Assembly: GCA_964397555.1 (NCBI GenBank)
Contig: CAYNJF010000006.1
Coordinates: 1-64,000, forward strand
Direction of reading: 5' to 3'
From: CAYNJF01 sp964397555
Lineage (GTDB): Bacteria; Pseudomonadota; Gammaproteobacteria; Berkiellales; Berkiellaceae
DNA: 64,000 nt
The position numbers and the translations under genes were made by a program. Each line of letters starts with the position of its first letter. Within the stretch, counting starts at the first letter, position 1. Positions 45,274 to 54,237 of this stretch are shown here, piece by piece. A model generated the notes under the pieces. The model had not been told where the DNA came from. It did no database searches and saw nothing but the letters and a program-made list of their open reading frames with translations.

Positions 45274-46758
45274 TTATGGCTTGTGTTTCAACAACCCTAC
45301 ACTCCCCTGTGAGATTGGCGCGCTTATGAACTCTATTGACCCTACTGGTTCATCAAGCTCAGGTACAAATTCTATCGACTTTGGGATGCTCTGCGAGCCC
45401 CATGGTTTTTTCGGCAACAAATGTCTCACCTGCTCTGGAATCTCATCGGTGATTGTAAAAAGATTATCTTGATTGACCGCTATCCGAGCTTGTTTTTTTG
45501 CCAGCTCAAGAGACGGCAGCCACGCCATGTCCTGCGCTCTAATCAATTCATTAACTCGAAGGTTTAAAAGGCGATGATGAGGAAAGCCAATTTCTCCAAG
45601 TGTTTTTTTGCCACGCAATATTTTTTCTCTAAGACCTTTGTTTTTTACAATATCTGCCAATATTTTTACCGCAGGCGATTCACCAGTGCCCGGATTCATC
45701 GTTTGACTGAAGTGATGAATGTTATCCCTTAAAGTCCCCAAGTCACGAGCACTTTTCACTAAGCTTTTAAAAATCCCCTGAGCCAAGGTTGACATAAAGG
45801 CATCGGCGGTTGGAAAGTTATCATGCGACCAACAAAACAACCGTTTACCCTGATAGAAAACTTGCAGGTTTTTAGCATTGGAACATTTAGTCATCAGATC
45901 GGCAGACTCAAAAAAAGGTCTCCCATCTTGAGGGAGTGTAGTTAGGTCCAAAGTGACTTCTTGTTGACAGGTTTTATGTGGGTCAAATTCGATGGAGTGT
46001 GTCTTGCCAGTCTTTGCATTTTTCCTGGATACAACGATAATGAGGTTGGTGTTTTCCACGGGGAATAACTGTTCAGCGATCTTTAATACCCAGTTATCTT
46101 TATGGGGTAACCATACGCCAGAGCTTTTAATTTTTTTTAATGAACTCTTGCCTGGCTTTTTGTCGTCAAGAGTACTTTTGCACCCAGTGCATCGATTTGG
46201 CGCTAGGTGTAAGTAATGAAGGCCTTTGGCGCATTCAATCCCCTTGAATGCTTGCATTAATTGCTTAACCTGGCGACTCTCACCCAAAAGATTATCAGCG
46301 TGACGAGTTATGCCCAAAGCCTGTCTGGCAACCTGCTCTAATTCCCCTTTGGGAATAAGACTGGGATTAAGTTGCACGCCTAAAAATCGACTCACCCCTT
46401 CCCACTCGTTGAATTCTCTTTTGCTTTGATTAAAGCTTTTGTTGAGACTTGGATCACCAACGCTCTTTCTCACAATGGGTGCGATGCTAATTTGATGCTT
46501 GGCGCATACGGTAAAGAGCGTGCTCAATAAAACAAAATTTAACACGCTGTGTGAAATATAACGCTTGTTGACGTTTCTTAAATGTTCAATACGCCAATCA
46601 TCACTGATTTTGATCTTTGTTTGGTTCTGTTTGTCGTATTTGCTTTTGGGCCTTGAGTAGACCTTGATGAAATCGCGCATAAGTGATTCGACATCGGTTC
46701 TACTGAGGGTTTGAAACCCCATATGGTAATGTTCGGCCAAAGGTATGATGGTTGGCAT
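45274..46758 (-). CDS. Hypothetical protein, 494 aa
   Basis: No family recognised. Soluble, basic, with no signal peptide; one CxxC (RCTGCKST) could be structural. The start is taken at ATG 46758 (GAGA about eight bases upstream) rather than the TTG six bases before. Hydrophobic core segments alternate with Lys-rich loops (KPGKSSLKKIKSS). The C-terminus is acidic and disordered-looking. It is monocistronic, between the FKBP terminator and a structured intergenic region. It could be an effector; this is only a guess from size and lack of homology. Confidence 0.65.
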   Translation of the reverse strand: MPTIIPLAEHYHMGFQTLSRTDVESLMRDFIKVYSRPKSKYDKQNQTKIKISDDWRIEHLRNVNKRYISHSVLNFVLLSTLFTVCAKHQISIAPIVRKSVGDPSLNKSFNQSKREFNEWEGVSRFLGVQLNPSLIPKGELEQVARQALGITRHADNLLGESRQVKQLMQAFKGIECAKGLHYLHLAPNRCTGCKSTLDDKKPGKSSLKKIKSSGVWLPHKDNWVLKIAEQLFPVENTNLIIVVSRKNAKTGKTHSIEFDPHKTCQQEVTLDLTTLPQDGRPFFESADLMTKCSNAKNLQVFYQGKRLFCWSHDNFPTADAFMSTLAQGIFKSLVKSARDLGTLRDNIHHFSQTMNPGTGESPAVKILADIVKNKGLREKILRGKKTLGEIGFPHHRLLNLRVNELIRAQDMAWLPSLELAKKQARIAVNQDNLFTITDEIPEQVRHLLPKKPWGSQSIPKSIEFVPELDEPVGSIEFISAPISQGSVGLLKHKP

Positions 46759-46810
46759 AATCAAATCTCAGAAAATAAAATGATTCATCATACTTTCTTT
46801 TGCATCGCGA

Positions 46811-46938
46811 TATAATGAGGGTAAGATTTGGGGTCCACGTAAGTGGTTATATTAATGGCTCATCATGAAGGATGAGCCATGGTGGTCAGGTTATTCCCCA
46901 GGGGACAAAAACGTCCCGCTTTGTAAGGCTTAGCCATC
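46811..46938 (+). ncRNA. Possible structured RNA or set of terminator hairpins
   Basis: A plus-strand TATAAT at 46811-46816 is followed by a chain of hairpins: CCAC/GTGG, a perfect 10-bp stem ATGGCTCATC/GATGAGCCAT at 46855-46864 and 46871-46880, TCCCC/GGGGA, and GGGAC/GTCCC. No gene starts after it on this strand. No good -35 or closing T-tract terminator is seen. The hairpins could equally serve the minus-strand gene ending at 46939. Confidence 0.3.
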
Positions 46939-47562
46939 TTAGTGGGCTAATGGAATTTCTTTTTTGAGCAATCCGCGTTTGGGCTTAGAGACAGGAAAAT
47001 TCAAAATAGCTCTTTTGAAATCCCGAGAGGGAGGATGATCCCCAATCCAGGTAGACAGAGTCATATTAAAAAAAACTCGATCCGTCCAGTCTGACAAAAG
47101 GGCATCGTTGTGCTTAAAGGTCATGGCCAGTGTGGGCGAATATTCAATATCGATGACATCGCCTTGTCGGAACGATTGACTTAACACCTCACGAAACTGA
47201 ACCACCATCGGGGTATATCTCGATAACGTGACATCCGAGTTATTCACTGAGACTGACTCAAGCCAAATGTTTTGAATGGCTTGAGGGTCCATGGAAGATA
47301 ACACGTAAAATCGCATGCAAATGGCCGTGGACTCCTCCATGAGGATATCCACATCAGAGGTGACCTTTTGTGAGTAGAGCACACCAAGATAAGCCTTCGT
47401 GCCAAAGTATTCACGATGAGCCCAACCCACCATGGTCAAAGGCGTTTGACCGTCGGAGGCCATCATCGTAAGAGGAATGTCCAACTCCCCTACGCTCAAA
47501 GTGGTTTGCGCTTGTAGGGGAAATACCCAAAAGCACAACCACATCGCAATCCATTTTTTCAT
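46939..47562 (-). CDS. Chalcone isomerase-like periplasmic protein
   Basis: 207 aa with a signal peptide (MKKWIAMWLCFWVFPLQAQ). After it the sequence has the bacterial chalcone-isomerase-like plan: a LTMVGWAHREYFGTKAYLGVLY strand pair, a MRFYV strand, and near the end LLSDWTDRVFFNMTLSTWIGDHPPSRDFKRAIL. These proteins often bind hydrophobic ligands and have no proven enzymatic role in bacteria. It follows the antiporter gene by three bases. Confidence 0.7.
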   Translation of the reverse strand: MKKWIAMWLCFWVFPLQAQTTLSVGELDIPLTMMASDGQTPLTMVGWAHREYFGTKAYLGVLYSQKVTSDVDILMEESTAICMRFYVLSSMDPQAIQNIWLESVSVNNSDVTLSRYTPMVVQFREVLSQSFRQGDVIDIEYSPTLAMTFKHNDALLSDWTDRVFFNMTLSTWIGDHPPSRDFKRAILNFPVSKPKRGLLKKEIPLAH

Positions 47563-47565
47563 CCC

Positions 47566-48732
47566 TTAGTCCCTTCGCAGTCGCTCCGAAACAGCTATCG
47601 GAGTTGGGTATCGGTTTAGGATCCAATAAGAGGACACCATAAACGTGACGATGGTGGCAAGCTGAACCGTTAAAGAGCACTCAACGCTAATTAAGTGCAA
47701 AGAGACCGCTTTATAAACCAGCAAGAGAGAAAACTCACTAATTTGACCAATACGCACGCCAGTTTCAAAACTTTTGTGACGGTATTCCGTAAACGAGTCA
47801 ATCAGCCATTTAAATACCACAGGCTTCAATAATAACATGATTGCGGCCAGAGCGACTGCTGGCAATATCACAGGTTGTATGGCGTTGAGTTCTAGCGATG
47901 CGCCAAGCGCGAAAAAGAATAGGATCAAGAAGAAATCACGAAGTGGCTTAAGGCTTTCAGCGATGAATCGTGAGACCGGACTTGCGGCCAAAGAGATCCC
48001 CGCAATGAAAGCGCCAATTTCAAAGGAGACTTTAAGGTAATCAGCTAATTGACCAATGGCAAGGCACCAGCCAATGGCCACCAAGAAAAGATATTCGTGA
48101 ATTTTGTTGAATTTTTTCAGCACAGGCATCAACGCATACTTTTCAAATAAGAAGGAGAAAATGATTAAGCCTGGTAAGGCTAAAAGCACTCGGGCGACCT
48201 CCATGGCGGATAAGCCATCGCCAGTCCCTGCCCCCTCAATCAGCAATAAGGCGAAAATGGCAATGATGTCTTGTAACAGTAAAATGCTGATCACAAGCTC
48301 CCCCATCCTTTGATGGTGGAGAACCGTGGTCGGTAAAAGTTTGAGACCAATGATGGTGCTTGAGAACATCATGCATGTACCAAGAATCAGCATCTCCGTA
48401 AGGTTCATGGCCATAAAATACGCAAAAGCAAAGCCGACAACGCCGAAGATGAGGCATGAAACCAAGGTCAGCAAAGTGGTCTCACGTAAAGAGCGAATCA
48501 AGCTCTGGGGCTCAAGGCTAAGACCTAGCAAGAAGAGTAAAAAGATAATGCCAATATCACCAATTTGAGTGATGATTTCATAATTATCAATCCACCCTAG
48601 ACCAGGTCCTGCAATCGCGCCTAGAAGAATGTAGGCTATCAGCAAGGATTGTCGAGTATAGAGGGCAAGGGTAGCTAAGACCGCAGCACCAGAAAAGATA
48701 ATAAAAACGGAGAATAAAAACGTGTTGTGCAT
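47566..48732 (-). CDS. Kef-type (CPA2) cation/proton antiporter
   Basis: 388 aa, about 12 to 13 spans. It has the Na_H_Exchanger fold with LGAIAGPGLG, the FLLFLLGLSLEP helix and the ion-site region FEIGAFIAGISLA. It lacks the C-terminal TrkA_N/RCK domain found in KefB/KefC, so ion choice (K+ or Na+) is open. Inner membrane. It is transcribed with the chalcone isomerase-like gene and divergent from the WD40 lipoprotein gene. Confidence 0.9.
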   Translation of the reverse strand: MHNTFLFSVFIIFSGAAVLATLALYTRQSLLIAYILLGAIAGPGLGWIDNYEIITQIGDIGIIFLLFLLGLSLEPQSLIRSLRETTLLTLVSCLIFGVVGFAFAYFMAMNLTEMLILGTCMMFSSTIIGLKLLPTTVLHHQRMGELVISILLLQDIIAIFALLLIEGAGTGDGLSAMEVARVLLALPGLIIFSFLFEKYALMPVLKKFNKIHEYLFLVAIGWCLAIGQLADYLKVSFEIGAFIAGISLAASPVSRFIAESLKPLRDFFLILFFFALGASLELNAIQPVILPAVALAAIMLLLKPVVFKWLIDSFTEYRHKSFETGVRIGQISEFSLLLVYKAVSLHLISVECSLTVQLATIVTFMVSSYWILNRYPTPIAVSERLRRD

Positions 48733-48827
48733 AGCTGGCCTTACGGTTAGTTTGAGGCTCGCCTCAATGGAGAGTTTTGCGTTACATTAAAAGGTATTCT
48801 CCTAGGCCACATACAAATACGCAACTT

Positions 48828-49835
48828 ATGCAAGATCATCTACGCAAGTTAGTTACTATTATAATGCTATCTGTTTTTCTTTTTGGGTGTGATCAGCGTG
48901 TTGAGCCTGATAAGACCCAAGTATATTCCGGCTTAGGAGTCACTGACTCCGTTTATTCGAGTGATTTGAAGCATGCTCTTGTCTCCACCATCGATTTAGG
49001 CGTTCAATACTGGGATCTTGAGGCACGAAAAGTCTTATTTAGTTTTACGCATGGTGATTCCGATGGTAAAGAAGTTAAATTGGTGGCTTTGGCTGACAAC
49101 AACCCGGTTGCGTTAACGGCTGATGAAGAGTCTGTGGTCATCTGGGATACCACCAATGGGGAAGCGCTTCGCTACTGGGCGTTGAGTGCCTCGCCCAACG
49201 ACATCGTTCTTTCGGCATCCGGAGGCTACATGGCTGCAGCTCTTGCCAACCAGGTGGTTACCCTACTCGATCTCAGCAATGGCGATGTTGTTCAAGATTT
49301 TACCAACGATGCCGCCTTTACTACGGTGGCTCTGTCTAAAGATAATCGATACATTGCCATGGGTGATGAGAAAGGGCGCGTTCGCGTTTGGGATTTAGCG
49401 CTTGGTAAACTCACAGGGGAGTATGCGCATGAGAAAAGAATCACCCGATTGGCGTTTAGCCCGGATTCGAAGCGCTTGCTTAGTGCGTCAAAACATCACG
49501 ACATTTTGCTGCATGATCCAAGCTCAGGTAAGCAATTAGCAAAGCTTGACACGGGAAATCGCTGGTTTCAGTTTGGAGGCTTGGCACCAGCATTAACGGC
49601 GGTGACGTTTTCCAAAAATTCTGATCGGATCATCACAGGTCACCCCGCCCAGCTCGTTCAAATTTTTGATGGACAAGGCAAGCGACTTCATCGATTTTAC
49701 TTACCTAAAAAATCCGCGTTTAAACCAAGTGCTGCGCTTATCTTAGATGTAAAGCTTTCTGCGGATCAAACCCATCTTTGGACGCAGTCAACCAACGGTT
49801 TAGGCCATGAAATCAACTTGGTGCATGATGAGTGA
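48828..49835 (+). CDS. WD40-like beta-propeller lipoprotein
   Basis: From ATG 48828 the N-terminus is a lipoprotein signal (LVTIIMLSVFLFGC), lipobox LFGC, mature protein from Cys21. The rest has at least five WD40-like blades, for example ALSKDNRYIAMGDEKGRVRVWD and LAFSPDSKRLLSASKHHDILLHD. A TTG at 48777 with GGAGAG would add 17 residues; the lipobox position favours 48828. By lipoprotein sorting it should be membrane-anchored facing the periplasm. It overlaps the TPR-methyltransferase gene by eight bases. Confidence 0.85.
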   Translation: MQDHLRKLVTIIMLSVFLFGCDQRVEPDKTQVYSGLGVTDSVYSSDLKHALVSTIDLGVQYWDLEARKVLFSFTHGDSDGKEVKLVALADNNPVALTADEESVVIWDTTNGEALRYWALSASPNDIVLSASGGYMAAALANQVVTLLDLSNGDVVQDFTNDAAFTTVALSKDNRYIAMGDEKGRVRVWDLALGKLTGEYAHEKRITRLAFSPDSKRLLSASKHHDILLHDPSSGKQLAKLDTGNRWFQFGGLAPALTAVTFSKNSDRIITGHPAQLVQIFDGQGKRLHRFYLPKKSAFKPSAALILDVKLSADQTHLWTQSTNGLGHEINLVHDE

Positions 49836-51321
49836 ACGATTAGAAAAAGCCCTTAAACTTCAACAAGAAGATAAGCTCGATGAAGCTCAAGTGATTTTTG
49901 AGGCTTGCCTGGAAGACAACCCCAATGATCATGATGCCCTTCATGGCTTAGGGTTGTTGTTTGCTCAACAAAAGGATTTTGCCAAAGCGGTTGACTGGCT
50001 GCAAAAAGCCGTTGAAGTGGCCCCTCACGTACCAGGATTTCATAATAACCTGGCCAATGCGCTTAAGGCTTGCCATCGCATCAATGAGGCGATGACTCAC
50101 TATCGTCATGCCCTGCGATTGAAGTCCCCCTACCCACAGGCTCACAATAATCTTGCCAAACTTTTAATGATGCAGGGTCAAAATCAAGAAGCGATTGAGC
50201 ATTTGAAAAAAGCCATTCGTGAGGACGCTCATTACTTGGATGCCCATTACAATCTGGCAAACCTCTACGCCAGTGAAGGTCAGCTGATGTCGGCCAAGCC
50301 TCATTATGAGAAAGTCCTCGATCTATACCCTGAACACCTGGGCGCCATGCATAACCTAGGCATTAGTTTTACCGCTTTAAAAGACTTTGCTCGAGCCAAA
50401 CCTTTATTAGAGAAAGCAGTCCAAAGAGAGCCCCATAATCTTGATGCCCTCTTTCACTTAGGAATCATCTATGCTTCGGAGCAAAACATCGATGAAGCCA
50501 TGCATTATTACGAAAAAACACTTCAATTAGATCCAAACCATCATAACGCGACTCATAACATAGCGACTCTTTATTTGCATCAAAAGCAAAAAGACAAAGC
50601 TCTGATCTTTTATGAAAAGGCGCTTGAGCTTAATCCTGATAATCGAACCGCCAAACACATGATTCAAGCGTTATCAGGAAAAGCCAATTTAGAGGGCGCG
50701 CCTGAAGAGTACGTGCGGGCCTTGTTCGATCAATACGCCTACAGCTACAACCAACACATGGGCCAAACACTGGAGTATCAAGTGCCCTCCTTGCTACGAC
50801 AAGCCTTTGCCCCCACAGCCCAAGAGCTCAACACCGTCATCAAAGTGTTAGATTTAGGATGTGGGACGGGCTTGATTGCTCCTCACTTTCGAGACATTGC
50901 CGATACCATCACAGGCGTTGATCTGTCTTCAAACATGATTGAAGTCGCTCATGCGCAAGGCGGTTACGATAAGTTGATTGTCAGCGACATCAAGACCTAC
51001 CTTACCACCACAAAACTTTCCTACGATTTAATCATCTGCGCCGATGTCCTAGTGTACTTTGGCGAGCTTAAGACTTTATTTGAGGCCATCAAAGAGCGAC
51101 TAACCCCTAAAGGGATGGTCGTGTTCTCGATTGAAAATACCGATACGACCAATGAGTTTGAGCTGTCAGAGACAGGACGTTACCGACACCACCCAGAATC
51201 GGTTAAGGCCATGATTGAAGCGCTTGGATTTGAATCATTGTTCGATCAAACCTGCCCGATTCGAAAACAAGAAGACGTCGACGTCTTAGGGACTTTGATG
51301 GGGTTTCGCTTAAACGATTGA
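49828..51321 (+). CDS. TPR-repeat protein fused to a SAM-dependent methyltransferase
   Basis: 497 aa. About eight tetratricopeptide repeats (residues 5-285), each with the W/L-G-Y-A-F-A-P pattern (for example MHYYEKTLQLDPNHHNATHN), are followed by a class I methyltransferase domain (about 330-480) with VLDLGCGTGLIAPHF as motif I and DLIICADVLVYFGEL as motif IV. The TPRs probably hold the target protein. The start ATG lies in the stop region of the WD40 gene (ATG at 49825 is also possible). Confidence 0.9.
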   Translation: MSERLEKALKLQQEDKLDEAQVIFEACLEDNPNDHDALHGLGLLFAQQKDFAKAVDWLQKAVEVAPHVPGFHNNLANALKACHRINEAMTHYRHALRLKSPYPQAHNNLAKLLMMQGQNQEAIEHLKKAIREDAHYLDAHYNLANLYASEGQLMSAKPHYEKVLDLYPEHLGAMHNLGISFTALKDFARAKPLLEKAVQREPHNLDALFHLGIIYASEQNIDEAMHYYEKTLQLDPNHHNATHNIATLYLHQKQKDKALIFYEKALELNPDNRTAKHMIQALSGKANLEGAPEEYVRALFDQYAYSYNQHMGQTLEYQVPSLLRQAFAPTAQELNTVIKVLDLGCGTGLIAPHFRDIADTITGVDLSSNMIEVAHAQGGYDKLIVSDIKTYLTTTKLSYDLIICADVLVYFGELKTLFEAIKERLTPKGMVVFSIENTDTTNEFELSETGRYRHHPESVKAMIEALGFESLFDQTCPIRKQEDVDVLGTLMGFRLND

Positions 51322-51334
51322 AAGCGATGACCTA

Positions 51335-51397
51335 CCATGGGCTGCGTCGCCAAGCTCAGTCACAGCGGTTCAGCCCATGGGTGGCCTGTGCTATATT
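51335..51397 (+). promoter_or_regulatory. lemA promoter overlapped by a 10-bp inverted repeat
   Basis: TGCTATATT at 51389-51397 is an extended -10 with TTCAGC at 51369-51374 as a weak -35 (17-base spacer). CCATGGGCTG at 51335-51344 and CAGCCCATGG at 51371-51380 form a perfect 10-bp inverted repeat 26 bases apart, one arm overlapping the -35. It could be an operator or the terminator stem of the previous gene; no T tract follows. Confidence 0.45.
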
Positions 51398-51425
51398 GTT
51401 GAGTATATCTTGAGGAGGGCCACAC

Positions 51426-52013
51426 ATGTTAGATAGTCTTGGGATAATACACATTATTATCATCGCTTTAAGTCTTGTGGTATTTGTCTATGCCGTTGTG
51501 CTTTACAACACCCTAGTCTCGGTTAAAAACCAGACAAAAAAAGCCTGGTCCAACATTGATGTTCTCCTTAAGCAACGTCATGAAGAATTACCCAAATTAG
51601 TCGCCACCTGTAAAAAGTACATGGAGTATGAGCAAAGCTTACTCGAACGAATCACCCAAATCCGCTCCGCGGTTGAAACCATGCGCCAACAAGGCGACGT
51701 TCAAGGGATTGGACAATCAGAGACCGATTTGCGCGGCATGCTAGGCAAACTGTTTGCCTTGGCGGAAAATTACCCTGATTTAAAAGCTGACTCGGTTTTT
51801 TTGAACTTACAGGCCCGTATCTCATCGCTTGAGAACGCGATTGCCGATCGACGAGAGCTTTACAACGAGAGTGCGACCATCAACAACATCCGCATCGAAC
51901 AATTTCCCGATGTCATTGTGGCCAAAATAGGTAACTTCCATGCGTTTGATTTGCTCGAATTTACCGAAGAAGAAATTGGGCCTGTCGATGTGAATGCTCT
52001 TTTTGATGCCTAA
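51426..52013 (+). CDS. lemA: LemA family membrane protein
   Basis: 195 aa. N-terminal span (about 5-27, IIHIIIIALSLVVFVYAVVLY), then the LemA four-helix region starting VKNQTKKAWSNIDVLLKQRHEELPKLVATCKKYMEYE. The C-terminal FPG motif of many LemAs is replaced by FPDVIVAKIGNFHAF, so this is a divergent member. GGAGG precedes the ATG. LemA proteins anchor with the N-terminus out; their role is poorly known. It is five bases from a GIDE-domain gene, the usual partner in bacteria. Confidence 0.9.
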   Translation: MLDSLGIIHIIIIALSLVVFVYAVVLYNTLVSVKNQTKKAWSNIDVLLKQRHEELPKLVATCKKYMEYEQSLLERITQIRSAVETMRQQGDVQGIGQSETDLRGMLGKLFALAENYPDLKADSVFLNLQARISSLENAIADRRELYNESATINNIRIEQFPDVIVAKIGNFHAFDLLEFTEEEIGPVDVNALFDA

Positions 52014-52018
52014 CGCTT

Positions 52019-52948
52019 ATGATTGAAATCCAATGGGAGATGCTGTGCGCTCTCCCCCGCCCCTACTTTTTAATCCTCAACCTTGGCCTGTTCGCTTTTG
52101 CTGGTTTTTTCTTCTATCGTTGGTATCGCTCTTTACTTCGCTCTCGCTCTGTCTCCAATACCCCATTATCAAAAATACGCTCAGCGCATCAAGGCTATGC
52201 TGAGTTGGAAGGGGTTTTGGAGCCAAACCAAGATGGCGCCATCCGCGCTAGACTTTCTGGGCGCCCCTGCGTTTGGTATCAATATCGCATCCAACACCGT
52301 AATCGAAAAGGCGCCTGGGAGACCATTGAAACCGGCTCAAGCACAAATGCCTTCGCCATCAATGATGGCACTGGAGTGTGTTATGTGCTTCATGAAGGAC
52401 AACCCATTCACCCACCGATTCCGAATCAATGGCGAGGTCGCTCAAGACAAAGCTCAGGTATTCCTGATGGTCTTTTTGCTCGACTGTTTGGTACCTTTGG
52501 GCGTTATCAATTTACCGAGTGGCGATTAGAGCCAGGTGATCCCATCTATGCGCTCGGCAATTTTTTGACCATCCGAGACGATGATCGCCATCATGGCACA
52601 CAGACTCAATACCTCAAACAAGCCGTCAGCGCCTGGGATCAAAAAAGAACTCACTACTTAGACGCCTTCAAAGCCATCCCCCTTTTTCGCGCATCAAACC
52701 GCGATGATAAGTTGATGAACCATCAAGCCCAAAACGAAGTGCTGCGTCAACTTAAAGCACAACAAGTCAAAACCATCAACGTACTCTCTTGTGTCAACCT
52801 CGATTCAAGACAGCCCTTTATCCTTGCGACAAAAAGTCAGCGCAAAATCATCCGGGGGTTTCAATGGGACAGCTTGATATGGCTTGTCGGCTATGTCATG
52901 AGCTTTTCAGTGGCGATGTTTATGTTGACGTATACCGCGGCCTGCTAA
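52019..52948 (+). CDS. GIDE-domain membrane protein, LemA partner
   Basis: 309 aa. Span near the N-terminus (about 14-34) and another at the C-terminus (about 285-305) enclose a GIDE (E3-ligase-like, MULAN-type) domain: AELEGVLEPNQDGAIRARLSGRPCVWYQYRI, YVLHEGQPIHPP and YQFTEWRLEPGDPIYALGNF. Like other bacterial GIDE proteins it lacks the RING finger of the eukaryotic ligase. It probably works with LemA at the inner membrane. The end nearly meets the converging small gene at 52966. Confidence 0.85.
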   Translation: MIEIQWEMLCALPRPYFLILNLGLFAFAGFFFYRWYRSLLRSRSVSNTPLSKIRSAHQGYAELEGVLEPNQDGAIRARLSGRPCVWYQYRIQHRNRKGAWETIETGSSTNAFAINDGTGVCYVLHEGQPIHPPIPNQWRGRSRQSSGIPDGLFARLFGTFGRYQFTEWRLEPGDPIYALGNFLTIRDDDRHHGTQTQYLKQAVSAWDQKRTHYLDAFKAIPLFRASNRDDKLMNHQAQNEVLRQLKAQQVKTINVLSCVNLDSRQPFILATKSQRKIIRGFQWDSLIWLVGYVMSFSVAMFMLTYTAAC

Positions 52949-52965
52949 ACGGTTGGCGTAGCGTA

Positions 52966-53319
52966 TTAAGCTATCTTTCGACAAATCTTTCGACAATGAT
53001 GTTTGTCACGGGTGATGGTTGGCCCACGTTTCAAGACCAACTCAAGTTTTTCTAAAGCTTTGACGTACCCCACTTGGCTCGAAAATTTCGCTTTCTCTAG
53101 CTCAATCTTGCGGATCAAAGGGGCATAATGTTGTTGAGGTTGCTCAAGGAAAAGTTCTAAGGCATCCACGATGTTGGACCAGCCGTTTATTTGGTTCATA
53201 CGAGCGCGACGGAACACGCTGAACCGGCGGGGTTGCCGATTGGAAAGATAAGCGACGATTTGCTCTAATGCGAGATCTAAATCGTCATCACCGATGTAGT
53301 CGACGCCGCGCAGTGCCAT
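52966..53319 (-). CDS. Hypothetical protein, 117 aa
   Basis: No family recognised. The start is ATG 53319 with AGAGGTG five bases upstream; an earlier in-frame start at 53355 lacks a site. It is helical, with a basic C-terminus containing close Cys and His (DKHHCRKICRK), and an ALEQIVAYLSNRQPRRFSVF stretch that looks like a small nucleic-acid- or protein-binding fold. It converges on the GIDE gene, 17 bases apart. Confidence 0.6.
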   Translation of the reverse strand: MALRGVDYIGDDDLDLALEQIVAYLSNRQPRRFSVFRRARMNQINGWSNIVDALELFLEQPQQHYAPLIRKIELEKAKFSSQVGYVKALEKLELVLKRGPTITRDKHHCRKICRKIA

Positions 53320-53432
53320 AATACTACACCTCTTTAAGTCACCACCTAGTACCAATGTACCATGGTTTTTTAGTTAATTGACACATTTATTTCATTGAAT
53401 CTGCACGCAAACCAGGTCTTTTACCTTACTTT

Positions 53433-53461
53433 TTGACGATTTTAGGGTGTTTTATGATAAT
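53433..53461 (+). promoter_or_regulatory. Sigma-70-type promoter of the CTERM-like protein gene
   Basis: TTGACG at 53433-53438, a 17-base spacer and GATAAT at 53456-53461. AAAGGAA precedes the ATG at 53528. Confidence 0.6.
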
Positions 53462-53527
53462 GTTGAACAGAAGGACTTGCACGCATGCGTTTTGCATTGC
53501 AAATTAGAATGTTGAAAGGAATCATTC

Positions 53528-54202
53528 ATGCTAAAAACCTTATCTCGTATTGCTTTGATCATGGCGATGTCATGGCAGGCCAATGCCATCATTATCGTGG
53601 ACGATGGGCCCAACAGCACGGAAAACATCGGTGGATTTGAGGCGCAGGCAACTTGGGATGGCAAAGACTTTACCATTGCTCTGACCAACACTTCAGATCC
53701 AAGCAATGGGGGTTACATCACCGGCTTTTTGCTTAACTTACCTACGGATACCACGTTTGATACCGTGAGTAACGATACCAAGCTGCAATTTTTAGATCCT
53801 GATTTAGGCCCCTACTCTGGCGCCCCTTACTACGACTTTGATTACGGCTTTGCCTTAAAAGGGAACTTTCTTGGCGGCGGTAAGCCTTCCAAAGGGATCG
53901 GAGTTGGAGAGACCGGCACTTTTGTCTTATCCGATTGGACTGATTTCCCAAGTGACTTAGATACGGCCGACTCGTATGCGGTCGAGCATTATCTGCTTGA
54001 TAATGCGACCACCTCTCGACTGGGCGATGCGCACTTTTTGGTGCGATTTCGAGGCTTTGATGATGGCGGTTCTGACAAGATGCCTGGCATGTTCGAATTT
54101 GAGCCACCTCCTCCCACCGTAACCATTCCTATTTCATCCACCTTGTGGCTGATGTTTTCCGGACTTGTAGCGCTTAAGATAAGTAGAAGAAAAAAGTCAT
54201 AA
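53528..54202 (+). CDS. Exported protein with a PEP-CTERM-like sorting tail
   Basis: 224 aa. The signal peptide ends near QANA-IIIV (about residue 20). The mature part is acidic, Gly/Asp-rich and beta-type with little Cys. The last 30 residues are PPPPTVTIPISSTLWLM, a hydrophobic span and a basic end SRRKKS, the order seen in PEP-CTERM/VPxSG proteins processed by exosortase. The Pro-Ile-Ser-Ser core replaces the usual Pro-Glu-Pro or Pro-Ala-Ser. No exosortase or polysaccharide cluster is in the window, so it may be recognised elsewhere or simply membrane-anchored. Confidence 0.75.
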   Translation: MLKTLSRIALIMAMSWQANAIIIVDDGPNSTENIGGFEAQATWDGKDFTIALTNTSDPSNGGYITGFLLNLPTDTTFDTVSNDTKLQFLDPDLGPYSGAPYYDFDYGFALKGNFLGGGKPSKGIGVGETGTFVLSDWTDFPSDLDTADSYAVEHYLLDNATTSRLGDAHFLVRFRGFDDGGSDKMPGMFEFEPPPPTVTIPISSTLWLMFSGLVALKISRRKKS

Positions 54203-54226
54203 AAAAGGGGCCTTATGGCCCCTTTT
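54201..54226. terminator. Bidirectional terminator between the CTERM-like gene and putA
   Basis: AAAAAGGGGCC and GGCCCCTTTTT pair perfectly around TTAT; the gene ends on both sides converge on it. Confidence 0.9.
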
Positions 54227-54237
54227 TCTCGTGCACC

